Notes: generated from the sequence alone by a model not told the origin. Shown: positions 1 through 7,491, numbered from the stretch's first letter. The stretch is 20,741 bases of DNA from Deltaproteobacteria bacterium (GCA_018262455.1 JAGSPR010000149.1:1-20741), one strand, 5' to 3'. Numbers and translations: made by a program.

Positions 1-1
1 C

Positions 2-460
2 ATGCGGTTGGATCTTCGCCGCCGCCGCGGCCTCGGCCAGCCGCGTGATCTCCGACTTGGTGGCCTCGGGCCGCTTCACCGCGGTCTCGATCTTCTTCGT
101 CGCCTTGACCGCGGTGGCGCCGCACTTCGGATCGACCACCCAGGTCTCGACCACGAGATCGGAGACCTGGTCACCGAAGCCAGGTAGCGCCTCGGTAAAT
201 GCCGCGAGCGAGGACCGCACGTTGGGCCGATCGACGCGCGCATGGAGCTCGCCGATCCCGATCACCCGTGCGTCGGCCGGGATCACGGCCCGGAAGGCCG
301 TCGGCAGGTCGTCGAATTCCTGGTGCTCGGGGAGCGGCACCGCGTCGAGTGCTGCGATCGTCGCGTCGGTGGGGGGCCGCTTCGGCGCCGCGGTGCCTTG
401 CGGCCGAGGCGTTTCCTTGCTCCCGCACGCTGCGATCAGCGCGAGCACGACGTAGCGCAC
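2..460 (-). CDS. Lipoprotein with GxxH motif, TIKI/ChaN-like (3' part outside window)
   Basis: 153 codons are visible and the frame runs off the left edge. The GTG start is the only possible one, because an in-frame TGA lies two codons upstream (464-466). The N-terminus is a short lipoprotein signal with lipobox IAAC (Cys12), so the protein should be lipid-anchored. A Pro-rich linker follows, then a hydrophobic strand ending in GIGELH (GxxH at residues 70-73). A strand running into GxxH or GExH is typical of the EreA/ChaN/TraB/TIKI superfamily. Further on is a Cys-containing segment (WVVDPKCG) and a Lys/Ala-rich helix. There is no Shine-Dalgarno sequence. TACCGT at 466-471 ends 5 nt before the start and may be the -10 of a leaderless transcript. 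It diverges from the cNMP-binding gene, with 27 bp between start codons. The lipoprotein call is firm; the family is tentative because the second half is missing. Confidence 0.6.
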   Translation of the reverse strand, partial: MRYVVLALIAACGSKETPRPQGTAAPKRPPTDATIAALDAVPLPEHQEFDDLPTAFRAVIPADARVIGIGELHARVDRPNVRSSLAAFTEALPGFGDQVSDLVVETWVVDPKCGATAVKATKKIETAVKRPEATKSEITRLAEAAAAAKIQPH

Positions 461-465
461 GCGTC

Positions 466-471
466 ACGGTA
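466..471 (-). promoter_or_regulatory. -10-like TACCGT, leaderless start
   Basis: TANNNT hexamer with 5 nt between it and the GTG start of the left-edge lipoprotein. No Shine-Dalgarno sequence is present. One of eight similar cases in the window. Confidence 0.3.
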
Positions 472-487
472 CACCCAAAGGACTCGC

Positions 488-1390
488 ATGGGTTATGGTC
501 CCCCGATGGGACCCAGCGCTAACGAGCTGCGCATCATCCCGCTGTTTCAGGGATTCGGCGACGACGAACTGGCGGCGCTGAGCCGTCTGTTCTCTCGCGT
601 CGCACCCGGCAGCGATGTCACTGCCTCCACCGAGCTGTTCGATGTCGGCGAGCGCGCACAAGAGCTATACCTCCTCACCGCCGGCGAGGTCGTACTCGAT
701 CGCCCCGGCGACGATGTGTTCCGGCTCCGTCCGCCGGCGCTGATCGGCGAGCTAGGCGCGCTGACCGGCTTGCCGCGCTCTACCCGGGCCATGGTCACCG
801 CAGGCTCGACCGTGTGGTCGCTGCCGGCCAAGACCATCCAGGCGTTCCTGGCCTCGAACCAGGAGCTCGGGGTTCGCTTCCTCGCAAACCTGTTGACCGT
901 GGTCGCGGACAAGGTCCATCGCGATCAGGGCCGGATGGCCGATATGCGGCAGAACCTGATGCGCACGCAGAAGGAGCTCAAGCGGCTCCGCGAGCTCGTG
1001 CTCGAATCGCCCGAGACGCCGATCTCGACGCCGGTCCACGACACGCTCGACAAGCTCATCACGCACAACCGCCGCGTGAACTACCGCGTGGAGCCGCCGA
1101 AGCAGCTGCCGGCCTATCTCAAGTTCGACTTCGGCAGTGCGCCGGTCGCGGATCTGTCCCGCACGCACGTGGCGGCCCACGAGATCCGGTTTGGCGAGAC
1201 GCCGCCGGCGGTCGATACGTGGATCTCCAGCGTGCTCCACCTCGCGGGGACCGAGATCCCGATCTCGGGCCGGATCAGCCACGTGCAAGGCAACCGGATG
1301 ACGATCCAGCTCGATCTGCTGATCGACGAGTTCGCGTCGGTGCTCGAAGGCTACCTCACGCGCGCCCAGCTTCTCGACGTCCTGGTCTGA
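488..1390 (+). CDS. Cyclic nucleotide-binding domain protein with C-terminal PilZ-like domain
   Basis: 300 aa. The start at 488 is preceded by AAGGA at a 5-nt spacing, one of the few clear Shine-Dalgarno sites here; ATG 506 is an alternative. Residues about 14-135 form a CRP-type cyclic nucleotide-binding barrel. The phosphate-binding cassette keeps the GEL motif (87-89) and the following Arg (PRSTRA, 96-101). A helical, probably coiled-coil segment follows (about 148-175), not a helix-turn-helix, so this is not a CRP-like transcription factor. The C-terminal 105 residues resemble a PilZ domain: RVNYR (196-200) fits the RxxxR c-di-GMP motif, and DLSRTH (222-227) lies where (D/N)xSxxG is expected, with His for Gly. 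The probable role is a cytoplasmic signal integrator. The cNMP domain is sure; PilZ is inferred from motifs and spacing. Confidence 0.85.
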   Translation: MGYGPPMGPSANELRIIPLFQGFGDDELAALSRLFSRVAPGSDVTASTELFDVGERAQELYLLTAGEVVLDRPGDDVFRLRPPALIGELGALTGLPRSTRAMVTAGSTVWSLPAKTIQAFLASNQELGVRFLANLLTVVADKVHRDQGRMADMRQNLMRTQKELKRLRELVLESPETPISTPVHDTLDKLITHNRRVNYRVEPPKQLPAYLKFDFGSAPVADLSRTHVAAHEIRFGETPPAVDTWISSVLHLAGTEIPISGRISHVQGNRMTIQLDLLIDEFASVLEGYLTRAQLLDVLV

Positions 1391-1435
1391 CCCCCAGGGT
1401 TAGGTCGAGGCCCCGGTCCGCGCGAACCCGCCGAG

Positions 1436-1687
1436 CTACTTGCTCGAGACCTTGTCGGTCTTCTTCGGCTCGGCAGGCTTCGCCGGCTTGGCGTCCGCCG
1501 CCTTGTCGGTCTTGGCGTCGGTCTTCGGCGCGGTCTTGGCCTTGGCTGTCTGATCGTGCGCCGGGGCATCCTTGGCCTTCTCGGCAGTCTTCGGGGCCTG
1601 ATCGGACGGCGACTCCGAATGAGGGCAGGCGAATACCGGAGTGGCAGCGATCGCGAGCGAGGCAACTGCGATGGCGAGCTTCTTCAT
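1436..1687 (-). CDS. Small exported Lys/Ala-rich protein, function unknown
   Basis: 83 aa. The start is fixed by AGGAGAA just upstream of ATG. The signal peptide runs to about residue 20 (hydrophobic core LAIAVASLAIAATPVF) and ends in VFA-C, so signal peptidase I cleavage is likely; a poor lipobox (Phe at -2) cannot be excluded. The mature part is low-complexity, built of Lys, Ala, Asp, Pro and Thr with imperfect KTDAK/KADAK/KPAEP units. It is strongly charged and likely disordered. It lies 66 bp downstream of the phosphoesterase on the same strand and converges on the cNMP/PilZ-like gene with a 45-bp gap. No family was recognised; a histone-H1-like or cell-wall-associated tail is possible but unsupported. 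Confidence 0.7.
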   Translation of the reverse strand: MKKLAIAVASLAIAATPVFACPHSESPSDQAPKTAEKAKDAPAHDQTAKAKTAPKTDAKTDKAADAKPAKPAEPKKTDKVSSK

Positions 1688-1753
1688 GGGTTCTCCTCGG
1701 GCGTTGGTGAGTACTTCGAGCTTGGCGTAGCAACCGGAGTCCGGCAACCGAGA

Positions 1754-3238
1754 TCAGCCCGACTTGGAGGTCCTGGCGATCGTGCCCTGGTGCTTCTGGA
1801 GGTACTCGCGAATCGATCGCAAGTAGTCGTCGCTGTCGGCGCGCAGGTCGTACCCGGCGAACGCCTCGGGGTGAAGGTCCGCATACTCGGTGATCGGATC
1901 TGCGGCGCGGAACCCGCCAGACGACATGCAGCTGGCATCGGTCCACGGCCACTCATCGGCATTGATCGTGGGGATCTCGACGGGAGCGGCCGGCTTGCCC
2001 GCCGCGAGCCGATCGAGGTCGAGGCAGTCGGTGAGGTCGTTCGCGGCATCGACGTGCACGTTCAACGACTCGAGGCCGAACGTGTTCTGCAGGTGCTTGA
2101 GCGCGGACGTGTGATCGAGCTGGACCGAGCTCACGTAACCCTGCTTGACGTACGGGCCGATCACGATCGCGGGCACGCGAAAGCCGAGTTGCTGGAACCC
2201 ATCGACGCCGTACTTGGCCAACGTGTCGTCGGTGGTCGTCGGCGGCGGGACGTGATCGAAGTAGCCGCCGTTCTCGTCGTACGTGATCACGAGCAGGATG
2301 TTCTTCCACTGCGGCGACTTCGCGAGCGCGGTGTAGACCGCTGCGATCAACTCCTGGCCGAGGATCGGGTGGACCGGCGGATGGTCGTCGTTGGTGCCGA
2401 ACGCAGGATCGATGTAGACGACCGATGGCAGCGTCCCCGCCGCGCAGTCCTTGAAGAACTGGCCATTGCCGATCTTGGCGTCGCCGAACCGGCGGATCCG
2501 ACCGGTGCCGTCTCCGGGTCCGAGATCGAGCTGATACGGACCGGGGTTGGCGAGCAGCGCGAGGACCGCGAGCGAGCCATAATAATAGGCCCAGTCGACG
2601 CCGGCCTCGTCGAGCCGGTTGTAGATCGTCGGCACCGGCACGGCGGCCAGCTGATCGATGACCGCGTCGTTGTTGTCGATCCCGAACGACGTCCCGGCGT
2701 GCCAGTAGGCTCGGTTGGGCAGGGTGGGGCCCATCACCGAGCAGAACCAGCGGTCGCAGGTCGTGTAGGCATCCGCGAGCGCCCACGTCACCGGGAGGTT
2801 GTCTCGGGTCATGTACTTCATCGTCTCGGTCGCCGTGAGGCTTCCGGCGTGGGCGTCCTGGTGCTGGACCAGGAAGCCGTCGTTCGCGCCGCCGTTGAAC
2901 GAGGCGTGTGCGGCGTCCCAGCCATGTGGCGGGTCGATGTCGCAGACCGAAGGTGGCGCCGCCCCTCGATCGTCGGGAGCCGCGTACGGGGCGATCGGCT
3001 GGCCGTTCTTGTCATTGTTGAACAGGCCGGCTTTGAGCCCGTCGACGGGCAACCCCTCGAGGAGCGCGCGCGCACCCAGCGCGTGGTCGAAGCTGCGGTT
3101 CTCCATCATGAGATAGACGTACGTCGTGATGCCGACCGGACCGTCGTCCTTGTCGTCACAGCCAGGCAGAAACCGCGCCAGGCCAGCCGCCCCCGCCAAC
3201 CCGCCGATCGTCTTGAGGGCGTCGCGTCGCTTCATCAT
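1754..3238 (-). CDS. Phosphoesterase family protein (phospholipase C / acid phosphatase AcpA type), Tat-exported lipoprotein
   Basis: 494 aa from ATG 3238; an in-frame ATG at 3250 would add four residues. The N-terminus MMKRRDALKTIGG is a twin-arginine signal, and the hydrophobic stretch ends in LPGC (Cys27), so a Tat-exported lipoprotein is likely. MMENRSFDH (residues 44-52) is the hallmark N-terminal active-site motif of the phosphoesterase family that includes PlcN-type phospholipases C and AcpA-type acid phosphatases. TYDENGGYFDHVPPP (about 318-332) is the second metal/active-site motif, and DHTSALKHLQNTFGL is the third. The length fits the family. It would hydrolyse phosphate esters or phospholipid head groups outside the cytoplasmic membrane. 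TATGTT ends 7 nt upstream of ATG 3238 and overlaps the 3250 ATG, which favours the shorter, leaderless start. The exact substrate cannot be read from sequence. Confidence 0.92.
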   Translation of the reverse strand: MMKRRDALKTIGGLAGAAGLARFLPGCDDKDDGPVGITTYVYLMMENRSFDHALGARALLEGLPVDGLKAGLFNNDKNGQPIAPYAAPDDRGAAPPSVCDIDPPHGWDAAHASFNGGANDGFLVQHQDAHAGSLTATETMKYMTRDNLPVTWALADAYTTCDRWFCSVMGPTLPNRAYWHAGTSFGIDNNDAVIDQLAAVPVPTIYNRLDEAGVDWAYYYGSLAVLALLANPGPYQLDLGPGDGTGRIRRFGDAKIGNGQFFKDCAAGTLPSVVYIDPAFGTNDDHPPVHPILGQELIAAVYTALAKSPQWKNILLVITYDENGGYFDHVPPPTTTDDTLAKYGVDGFQQLGFRVPAIVIGPYVKQGYVSSVQLDHTSALKHLQNTFGLESLNVHVDAANDLTDCLDLDRLAAGKPAAPVEIPTINADEWPWTDASCMSSGGFRAADPITEYADLHPEAFAGYDLRADSDDYLRSIREYLQKHQGTIARTSKSG

Positions 3239-3245
3239 GGAGGGG

Positions 3246-3251
3246 AACATA
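3246..3251 (-). promoter_or_regulatory. -10-like TATGTT, leaderless start
   Basis: TATGTT matches four of six consensus -10 positions and ends 7 nt before ATG 3238 of the phosphoesterase gene. No Shine-Dalgarno sequence and no convincing -35 were seen. Confidence 0.35.
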
Positions 3252-3325
3252 GCGCGATCTGGTGTCCGCTCGGTCGCCAGATCTTCACGCGGGGGGGCGG
3301 GCCGTGTAGGCGTCCGTAAGAGCCG

Positions 3326-4582
3326 TCACAGCCGCTTGGCGACCATGCTGACCCCGACCCAGAACCCCACGGCCGTCCCGATGCCGGAGGCCACGGCGAT
3401 CAGCAGGATCCGGGTCACCTGGTTGCGCCAGAACCCGCGCCACGTCTGGATATCATCGGGCAGCTGCTCGCAATCCGCGACCCCGGGCTTGCGACGCCAG
3501 GCCTCCACGACCCCGACCACCATGCCGGTCCCGAGCAGCGGATGGATCGCCGCGAGCGGGGCCACCACCAGTGCCGAGCCGACCGATACGATCGAGCCGC
3601 CCGCGAGCAGCGTGAGTCCCGCGGCTCCGATCGCGGTCGGCAGGATCCATGCGAGCATCATCTCGAGCAGGCTTGTCTGATCGGAGCGCCGCCAGAACCA
3701 GACGATCCCGACGAGGAACAGGATCGGCACGAGCCACTTGATCGCCTGCCACACGATCGACGGCGGCGGAATCCGGTCGAGCGCGGCGCGATCCACGGGC
3801 TTGCCGAAGTTCTCCTTCATGCCGGGCACGTGGGCGGCGCCGACGACGGCGACCACGACCTTACGGCCCTTGCCAGCCTCGACGGTCTTCGACGCCAGGT
3901 ACTGATCGCGCTCGTCGATCAGCGGCACCTTGATCTGCGGCACCGCGCGTCCGAGCTCGGCCAGCATCTCGGACAGCGCCTTGGGCTCCTTCAGCTGCTC
4001 GATGGTCGCTTCGGTGACCGCACCGTCGGGCTTCTTGGACGTCTGCTTGGCATCGCCCTCGCCGGCCTCGTCCTCGTCCTCGTCGTCGTCCTCATCGTCC
4101 TCGTCCCAGCCGACGATCAGCGATGACAGCAGCATCGACCGCTTCCATAACCCGAGGTTCTTCCAGGTTCGCTTGAGCGTGATGTTGATGTCGCGGTCGA
4201 TCAGCTCGACCGGGATCCCGCGCTCGTTCGCCGCTGCGACGGCGGCGAGTAGCTCGGCCCCTGGCTTGACGCCGAGGCTGGCTCCGATCCGGCGCTGGTA
4301 CGACGCGAGCGCGAGGTGGGCGAGCAAGTACAGCGTGCGGCCTTCGCGGACTACCTTGAACACGTCGAGGTCGCGGAACGCGCTCTCCTTGGTCAGCGCC
4401 TCGTAGCGGACCTTGTCGAGCTCGACACAGACGACGTCAGGCTTGACCCGGTCGATCACCGCCTTGACGTCTTCCACCGAGCGCTGCGAGACGTGCGCCG
4501 TTCCTACGAGGTAGTACGTCGTGTCGTCGAGGACGAGCTCCGTCACCGAATCGGGCAGGGGCGGCGCAAGCTCTTCGTCCAC
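3326..4582 (-). CDS. TraB/PrgY family membrane protein
   Basis: 418 aa from GTG 4582; GTG 4609 would add nine residues but lies inside a palindrome and upstream of the likely -10. The N-terminal domain has the TraB/PrgY signatures: YYLVGTAHVSQRS (first GxxH), VVCVELDKVRYEAL, ELIDRDINITLKRTW and a late VVGAAHVPG (second GxxH). Members include enterococcal TraB/PrgY, which lowers pheromone activity, and are proposed to be metal-dependent hydrolases. The C-terminal half has about four membrane helices (LVPILFLVGIVWFW and on). Between domains is a very acidic tract (about 165-185, mostly Asp/Glu) followed by a Lys-rich linker. The next gene on this strand, 75 bp after its stop, is the phosphoesterase. 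It diverges from the DUF1244 gene. The native substrate in non-conjugative bacteria is unknown. Confidence 0.9.
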   Translation of the reverse strand: MDEELAPPLPDSVTELVLDDTTYYLVGTAHVSQRSVEDVKAVIDRVKPDVVCVELDKVRYEALTKESAFRDLDVFKVVREGRTLYLLAHLALASYQRRIGASLGVKPGAELLAAVAAANERGIPVELIDRDINITLKRTWKNLGLWKRSMLLSSLIVGWDEDDEDDDEDEDEAGEGDAKQTSKKPDGAVTEATIEQLKEPKALSEMLAELGRAVPQIKVPLIDERDQYLASKTVEAGKGRKVVVAVVGAAHVPGMKENFGKPVDRAALDRIPPPSIVWQAIKWLVPILFLVGIVWFWRRSDQTSLLEMMLAWILPTAIGAAGLTLLAGGSIVSVGSALVVAPLAAIHPLLGTGMVVGVVEAWRRKPGVADCEQLPDDIQTWRGFWRNQVTRILLIAVASGIGTAVGFWVGVSMVAKRL

Positions 4583-4588
4583 GGCGCT

Positions 4589-4594
4589 GACATA
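4589..4594 (-). promoter_or_regulatory. -10-like TATGTC, leaderless start
   Basis: TATGTC ends 6 nt before GTG 4582 of the TraB-like gene. The final base departs from TANNNT. The palindrome at 4603-4618 would cover the -35 region of this promoter. Confidence 0.3.
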
Positions 4595-4602
4595 GCATGG
4601 GT

Positions 4603-4618
4603 GGCTCACCTGTGAGCC
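4603..4618. promoter_or_regulatory. Perfect palindrome between divergent genes, candidate operator
   Basis: GGCTCACCTGTGAGCC: two 7-bp arms in perfect inverted repeat around a 2-bp centre. The centre lies about 28 bp upstream of the likely TraB-gene start (4582) and about 29 bp upstream of the DUF1244 start (4640). It therefore sits at the -35 position of both. This geometry fits one dimeric regulator controlling both genes. The regulator is unknown. Confidence 0.5.
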
Positions 4619-4639
4619 GAGGACGCGCTACACAGGCTC

Positions 4640-4897
4640 ATGGCCACCGAGATTCCCCAGCCCACGCGCACCGAGATCGAAGCCGCGGCGTTTCGCCGGC
4701 TGGTCGAGCACTTTCGCGAGCGCACCGACGTTCAGAACATCGACGTCATGAACCTCGCAGGGTTCTGCCGGAACTGCCTCTCGAAGTGGTATCGCGCAGC
4801 CGCCGTCGAGCGCGGCGTCGAGCTCTCGGACCCAGAGGCCCGCGAGATCATCTACGGCATGCCTTACGACGAGTGGAAGACCAAGCACCAGAAGTGA
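4640..4897 (+). CDS. DUF1244 family protein
   Basis: 85 aa. It matches the DUF1244 family over nearly its whole length: FRRLVEHFRERTDVQNIDVM, then NLAGFCRNCLSKWYRAAA with the invariant pair of cysteines (CxxC), then the C-terminal signature YGMPYDEWKTKHQ. Family members are about 70-100 aa, soluble and mainly proteobacterial, without an established biochemical role. The CxxC suggests metal binding or redox, which is inference. There is no Shine-Dalgarno; TACACA ends 5 nt before ATG and is a weak -10 candidate. The stop codon is separated by one base from the stop of the convergent outer-membrane-type gene, so no terminator fits between them. Confidence 0.93.
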   Translation: MATEIPQPTRTEIEAAAFRRLVEHFRERTDVQNIDVMNLAGFCRNCLSKWYRAAAVERGVELSDPEAREIIYGMPYDEWKTKHQK

Positions 4898-4898
4898 G

Positions 4899-5846
4899 CT
4901 AGCGGCGGCGGGACCCGAACCGGCGGTTGAAGCCGAACAGGATCCGCCGTTGATCGAAGCCGCCCGACAAGATCGGAAGGGTCGTCCGACGATCGTCGAG
5001 GTCCCCGCGATCGAGCGTCGAGACTTCGAAGAAGAAGTCGAGCGCCCGGGTCACCCCGGCGAGGAAGCCGAGTGAGACCCCGACACGGGTCTGCGGATCG
5101 AGCGCCCCCCGATCGGGATCGGGATCGCGATCGAGCGGCCGCGAGACCAGCGGGAAGTGGAACGAGAACGTCAGCCACGTCGCGAAGAACCCGCGCTTGT
5201 CGCGGATCGCGAGGCCGGTCTCTGCGAGTAACTCGGTCTGCCAGAACCGCTTGCTGACCGGCTCGTCAGGGAACAGCTTGGTGTAGGTGCCACCGAGCGT
5301 GCTCTCCCAGAACAGGATCTTCTCGGCGACGTCGAGCTTGGCCTGAACCGCCGCCTCCGCCATCGTCCAGTAGCCATCGCGCCCCAGGCCCGGGCCGATC
5401 TGGGTGCGGGCGTAGGCGGACAGCTTGCGGGGAAATCCGATCCGCACGCCCGCGAGCGCGCCCTGCCACACCAGCTCGTCGGTGAAGCTCGGCTGCTTGG
5501 GGAGAAGATCGATCCCGCCGAACAGCTCGACGCGCCGGCCGATCGCGAGCAGGCCGTGGACGCGAAACAGCACGACGTCGGTGAACTTGAGCGCCTTCTC
5601 GGCCGGCCCGGGCGTTCCCGCGATCGCGTCACGCGTCAGGAAGTCGAGGCTGGCCCCGAGCTCGTAACCGAGCTTGAGCGCGGGCGCCGGCGTGGTAGCG
5701 AGCTGCGGTTCGCCGTTGGCGATCACGAGCCGGCTCGAGTCGCCGGTGGCTTGTGAGGGAACGTTGTACTGCGCGTTCGCGGCCCGGGCCGCGACGAGCA
5801 GCATCACGTGGACGATCAGCACATGGACGAGCAGCCGGATCCCCAT
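4899..5846 (-). CDS. Predicted outer-membrane or periplasmic protein, unknown family
   Basis: 315 aa. ATG 5846 is chosen because a signal peptide begins there (RLLVHVLIVHVMLLVAARAANA, cleavage before QYNVP). A more distal start would put a non-signal extension in front. The mature part alternates short amphipathic stretches rich in aromatic residues and Gly with turns (LKLGYELGASLDFL, VELFGGIDLLP, RVGVSLGFLAGVTRALDFFF). It ends in ILFGFNRRFGSRRR. This is compatible with a beta-barrel, although the Arg-rich C-terminus is not the classic terminal-Phe signal. TACCGT ends 7 nt upstream of ATG, with no Shine-Dalgarno. It lies 71 bp downstream of the cysteine-rich lipoprotein on the same strand. 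No known family was recognised. Confidence 0.75.
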   Translation of the reverse strand: MGIRLLVHVLIVHVMLLVAARAANAQYNVPSQATGDSSRLVIANGEPQLATTPAPALKLGYELGASLDFLTRDAIAGTPGPAEKALKFTDVVLFRVHGLLAIGRRVELFGGIDLLPKQPSFTDELVWQGALAGVRIGFPRKLSAYARTQIGPGLGRDGYWTMAEAAVQAKLDVAEKILFWESTLGGTYTKLFPDEPVSKRFWQTELLAETGLAIRDKRGFFATWLTFSFHFPLVSRPLDRDPDPDRGALDPQTRVGVSLGFLAGVTRALDFFFEVSTLDRGDLDDRRTTLPILSGGFDQRRILFGFNRRFGSRRR

Positions 5847-5853
5847 GGCCACA

Positions 5854-5859
5854 ACGGTA
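5854..5859 (-). promoter_or_regulatory. -10-like TACCGT, leaderless start
   Basis: TANNNT hexamer ending 7 nt before ATG 5846. No Shine-Dalgarno sequence is present. Confidence 0.3.
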
Positions 5860-5917
5860 CACGAGCCCGAGGCACGCATCTGGCGCTGGACCGCTCCTCC
5901 CCTGCTACCCCCCGGGT

Positions 5918-6283
5918 TCAGAGACGCTTGGTACAGGCACTCGTGACGTCAGACCACAGGTTGCGAGCGCTCTCGCAGCTCGACAGGTCTGGCGCGCAAT
6001 ACTCGCTGTGCGCGGTTCCCTTGTCGTGACAGAACGCGTGCGCCGACGCGGTACAGGTCTCGAGCTCGAGGTCGGGGTGCATGGCAAGCGCGGTGGTTCG
6101 TTCGCGCTGGCACCCCGCCTCGGTCCGCTGGCAGGTACTCGCACCCGGAGAGGGCTCAGAGGCCACGCAGAAGAATCCCGTCGCCGGCGGTGCGATCGGC
6201 TCGAGTGTCCGCCACTCGCTTGATGGCCCGCATCCAAGTGCGCCGACCATCGCCACGACCAGCGCCCGCTTGCAGCGCAGCAT
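5918..6283 (-). CDS. Small cysteine-rich lipoprotein, unknown function
   Basis: 121 aa. The signal peptide ends in lipobox ALGC (Cys18), so it is lipid-anchored. The mature part has eight further cysteines (FFC, STC, AGC, LETC, AFC, EYC, SSC, SAC), an even number that could form four disulfides in an oxidising envelope. AGGAG before the ATG overlaps the TAG stop of the gene upstream on this strand, only 7 bp away, so translation is probably coupled. No family was recognised. It may work with the coupled Gly-rich lipoprotein, since both would be at the cell surface or in the periplasm. Confidence 0.8.
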   Translation of the reverse strand: MLRCKRALVVAMVGALGCGPSSEWRTLEPIAPPATGFFCVASEPSPGASTCQRTEAGCQRERTTALAMHPDLELETCTASAHAFCHDKGTAHSEYCAPDLSSCESARNLWSDVTSACTKRL

Positions 6284-6290
6284 GGAGCTC

Positions 6291-7292
6291 CTAGTAGACC
6301 GAGAGCCCGAAGATCAGATCGGTCATCCGCTCCTCGTGCGCCTTGGTGACACCGGCACGGGCGGTCAGCGCAATCCGTGTGTTGATGTCGAGCTGGAGCA
6401 TGCCGCCGCCTGTGAGCGCGTACGAGCCGTTGTTGCCGTTGTTCACGCTGTCCTCGAACCGGTACGCGAGCCCGCCGCCGACATAACCGCCCGCGTGAAG
6501 GATGCCGGCCTGGAGCGGCAGCGCCTGGAGCTCGGCCATGTAGCGCGACTCGAACAACGTCGCGAGCTGGGTGTTCTCGCGCCACCCGAGCATCAGATCG
6601 AACATCAGGCCGACCTGCTGGTTGAAGAAGTAGCCGGCCTGGATGGTGAATGCCGGACCGGCGCCGAGCTCGCCGGCCGCCGAGCGCAACGTGCCGGTGC
6701 CCGCGTACATCCCATAGGTCGCGCCGGTCCGGGTGAGCGGCGCGCGATCGAGCTGCATCCACGGGCCCTCGGTCGGCCTCACGACCGCCTTGTCAGTCCA
6801 CGCCGCGGTGTTGGCGTCGATCCACGCCAGCGGCATCACGGCGTACTGGCCATCCTTGCCGATGAGGTGGACCGGGTGCATCGGGTGGAGCCGGGCATAG
6901 CCATCGAACCGTGAGCCCTCGATCCCGGCGACCGCGACGAGCGCGACCGCGGCGAGCACGATGACGGCGATCGCGGCCGCCTTGTTATCGCTACCGCTGC
7001 CGCCGCTGCCGCCGCCTATCTTGCCGATCCCCCCGCCGCCGCGCCGGTGGTGGCGCGGACCGGGGCTGAAATTGATGTTGGGAATCAGGATGATCTGAGT
7101 GTCCGGACCGACCCGCTCGGCCGGTGCCACCTCTGTCCCGCCGAGCTCCTGGATGACCCGGACCCTCTGCCCGCGCGTTTCCGGCGGGACCATGCTCAAC
7201 CGCCGGAGCTCGCTACTGGGGATCTGATAGCTGTTCGCCGCACAGCCGCCGCCGAACGTGACCGCTGCCAGGACCACCGCGATGAGACGCAT
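6291..7292 (-). CDS. Lipoprotein with Gly-rich linker, membrane helix and barrel-like C-terminus
   Basis: 333 aa from ATG 7292, which begins a lipoprotein signal (MRLIAVVLAAVTFGGGC, Cys17; Gly at -3 makes the lipobox imperfect). Residues about 20-80 are a small domain (RRLSMVPPETRGQRVRVIQE). A Gly/Ser-rich linker follows (RRGGGGIGKIGGGSGGSG), then one strong hydrophobic helix (AAAIAVIVLAAVALVAVAGI). The remaining 190 residues are Gly/aromatic-rich with repeated barrel-like strands (FTIQAGYFFNQQVGLMFDLM, GGYVGGGLAYRF, ALTGGGMLQLDI) and end in FGLSVY. An outer-membrane or envelope location is likely. TACTTC lies 6 nt upstream, a poor -10. It is the first gene of a two-gene unit with the cysteine-rich lipoprotein. 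No known family was recognised. Confidence 0.78.
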   Translation of the reverse strand: MRLIAVVLAAVTFGGGCAANSYQIPSSELRRLSMVPPETRGQRVRVIQELGGTEVAPAERVGPDTQIILIPNINFSPGPRHHRRGGGGIGKIGGGSGGSGSDNKAAAIAVIVLAAVALVAVAGIEGSRFDGYARLHPMHPVHLIGKDGQYAVMPLAWIDANTAAWTDKAVVRPTEGPWMQLDRAPLTRTGATYGMYAGTGTLRSAAGELGAGPAFTIQAGYFFNQQVGLMFDLMLGWRENTQLATLFESRYMAELQALPLQAGILHAGGYVGGGLAYRFEDSVNNGNNGSYALTGGGMLQLDINTRIALTARAGVTKAHEERMTDLIFGLSVY

Positions 7293-7491
7293 AGGATCGA
7301 AGTATCGCAGCAATCGGCATGCCGGTGAGGATTGGCTGCAATGACTGGTGGTTCGTCACGGCACTGGCGTCACCCGTCCTCGGCTGCCGGCGAGCGTGTT
7401 GCGGTCCAGCCACACTGTCTCGCTCCAGGCTCTATCGGGGGTGACGCGCAATCGCCCGTGCGAGTGCCAGTCCGGGCCAAAGGTTGTCGGC

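Noticed and set aside
3290..3300. G/C homopolymer-rich stretch between the TraB-like and phosphoesterase genes as terminator
   Set aside because: No complementary arm and no T-tract were found. It is only a G-rich run.
1556..3319. Open frame of 587 codons on the plus strand
   Set aside because: It lies antisense to the phosphoesterase, whose active-site motifs are unmistakable. The plus-strand product is Arg/Val-rich with no domain.
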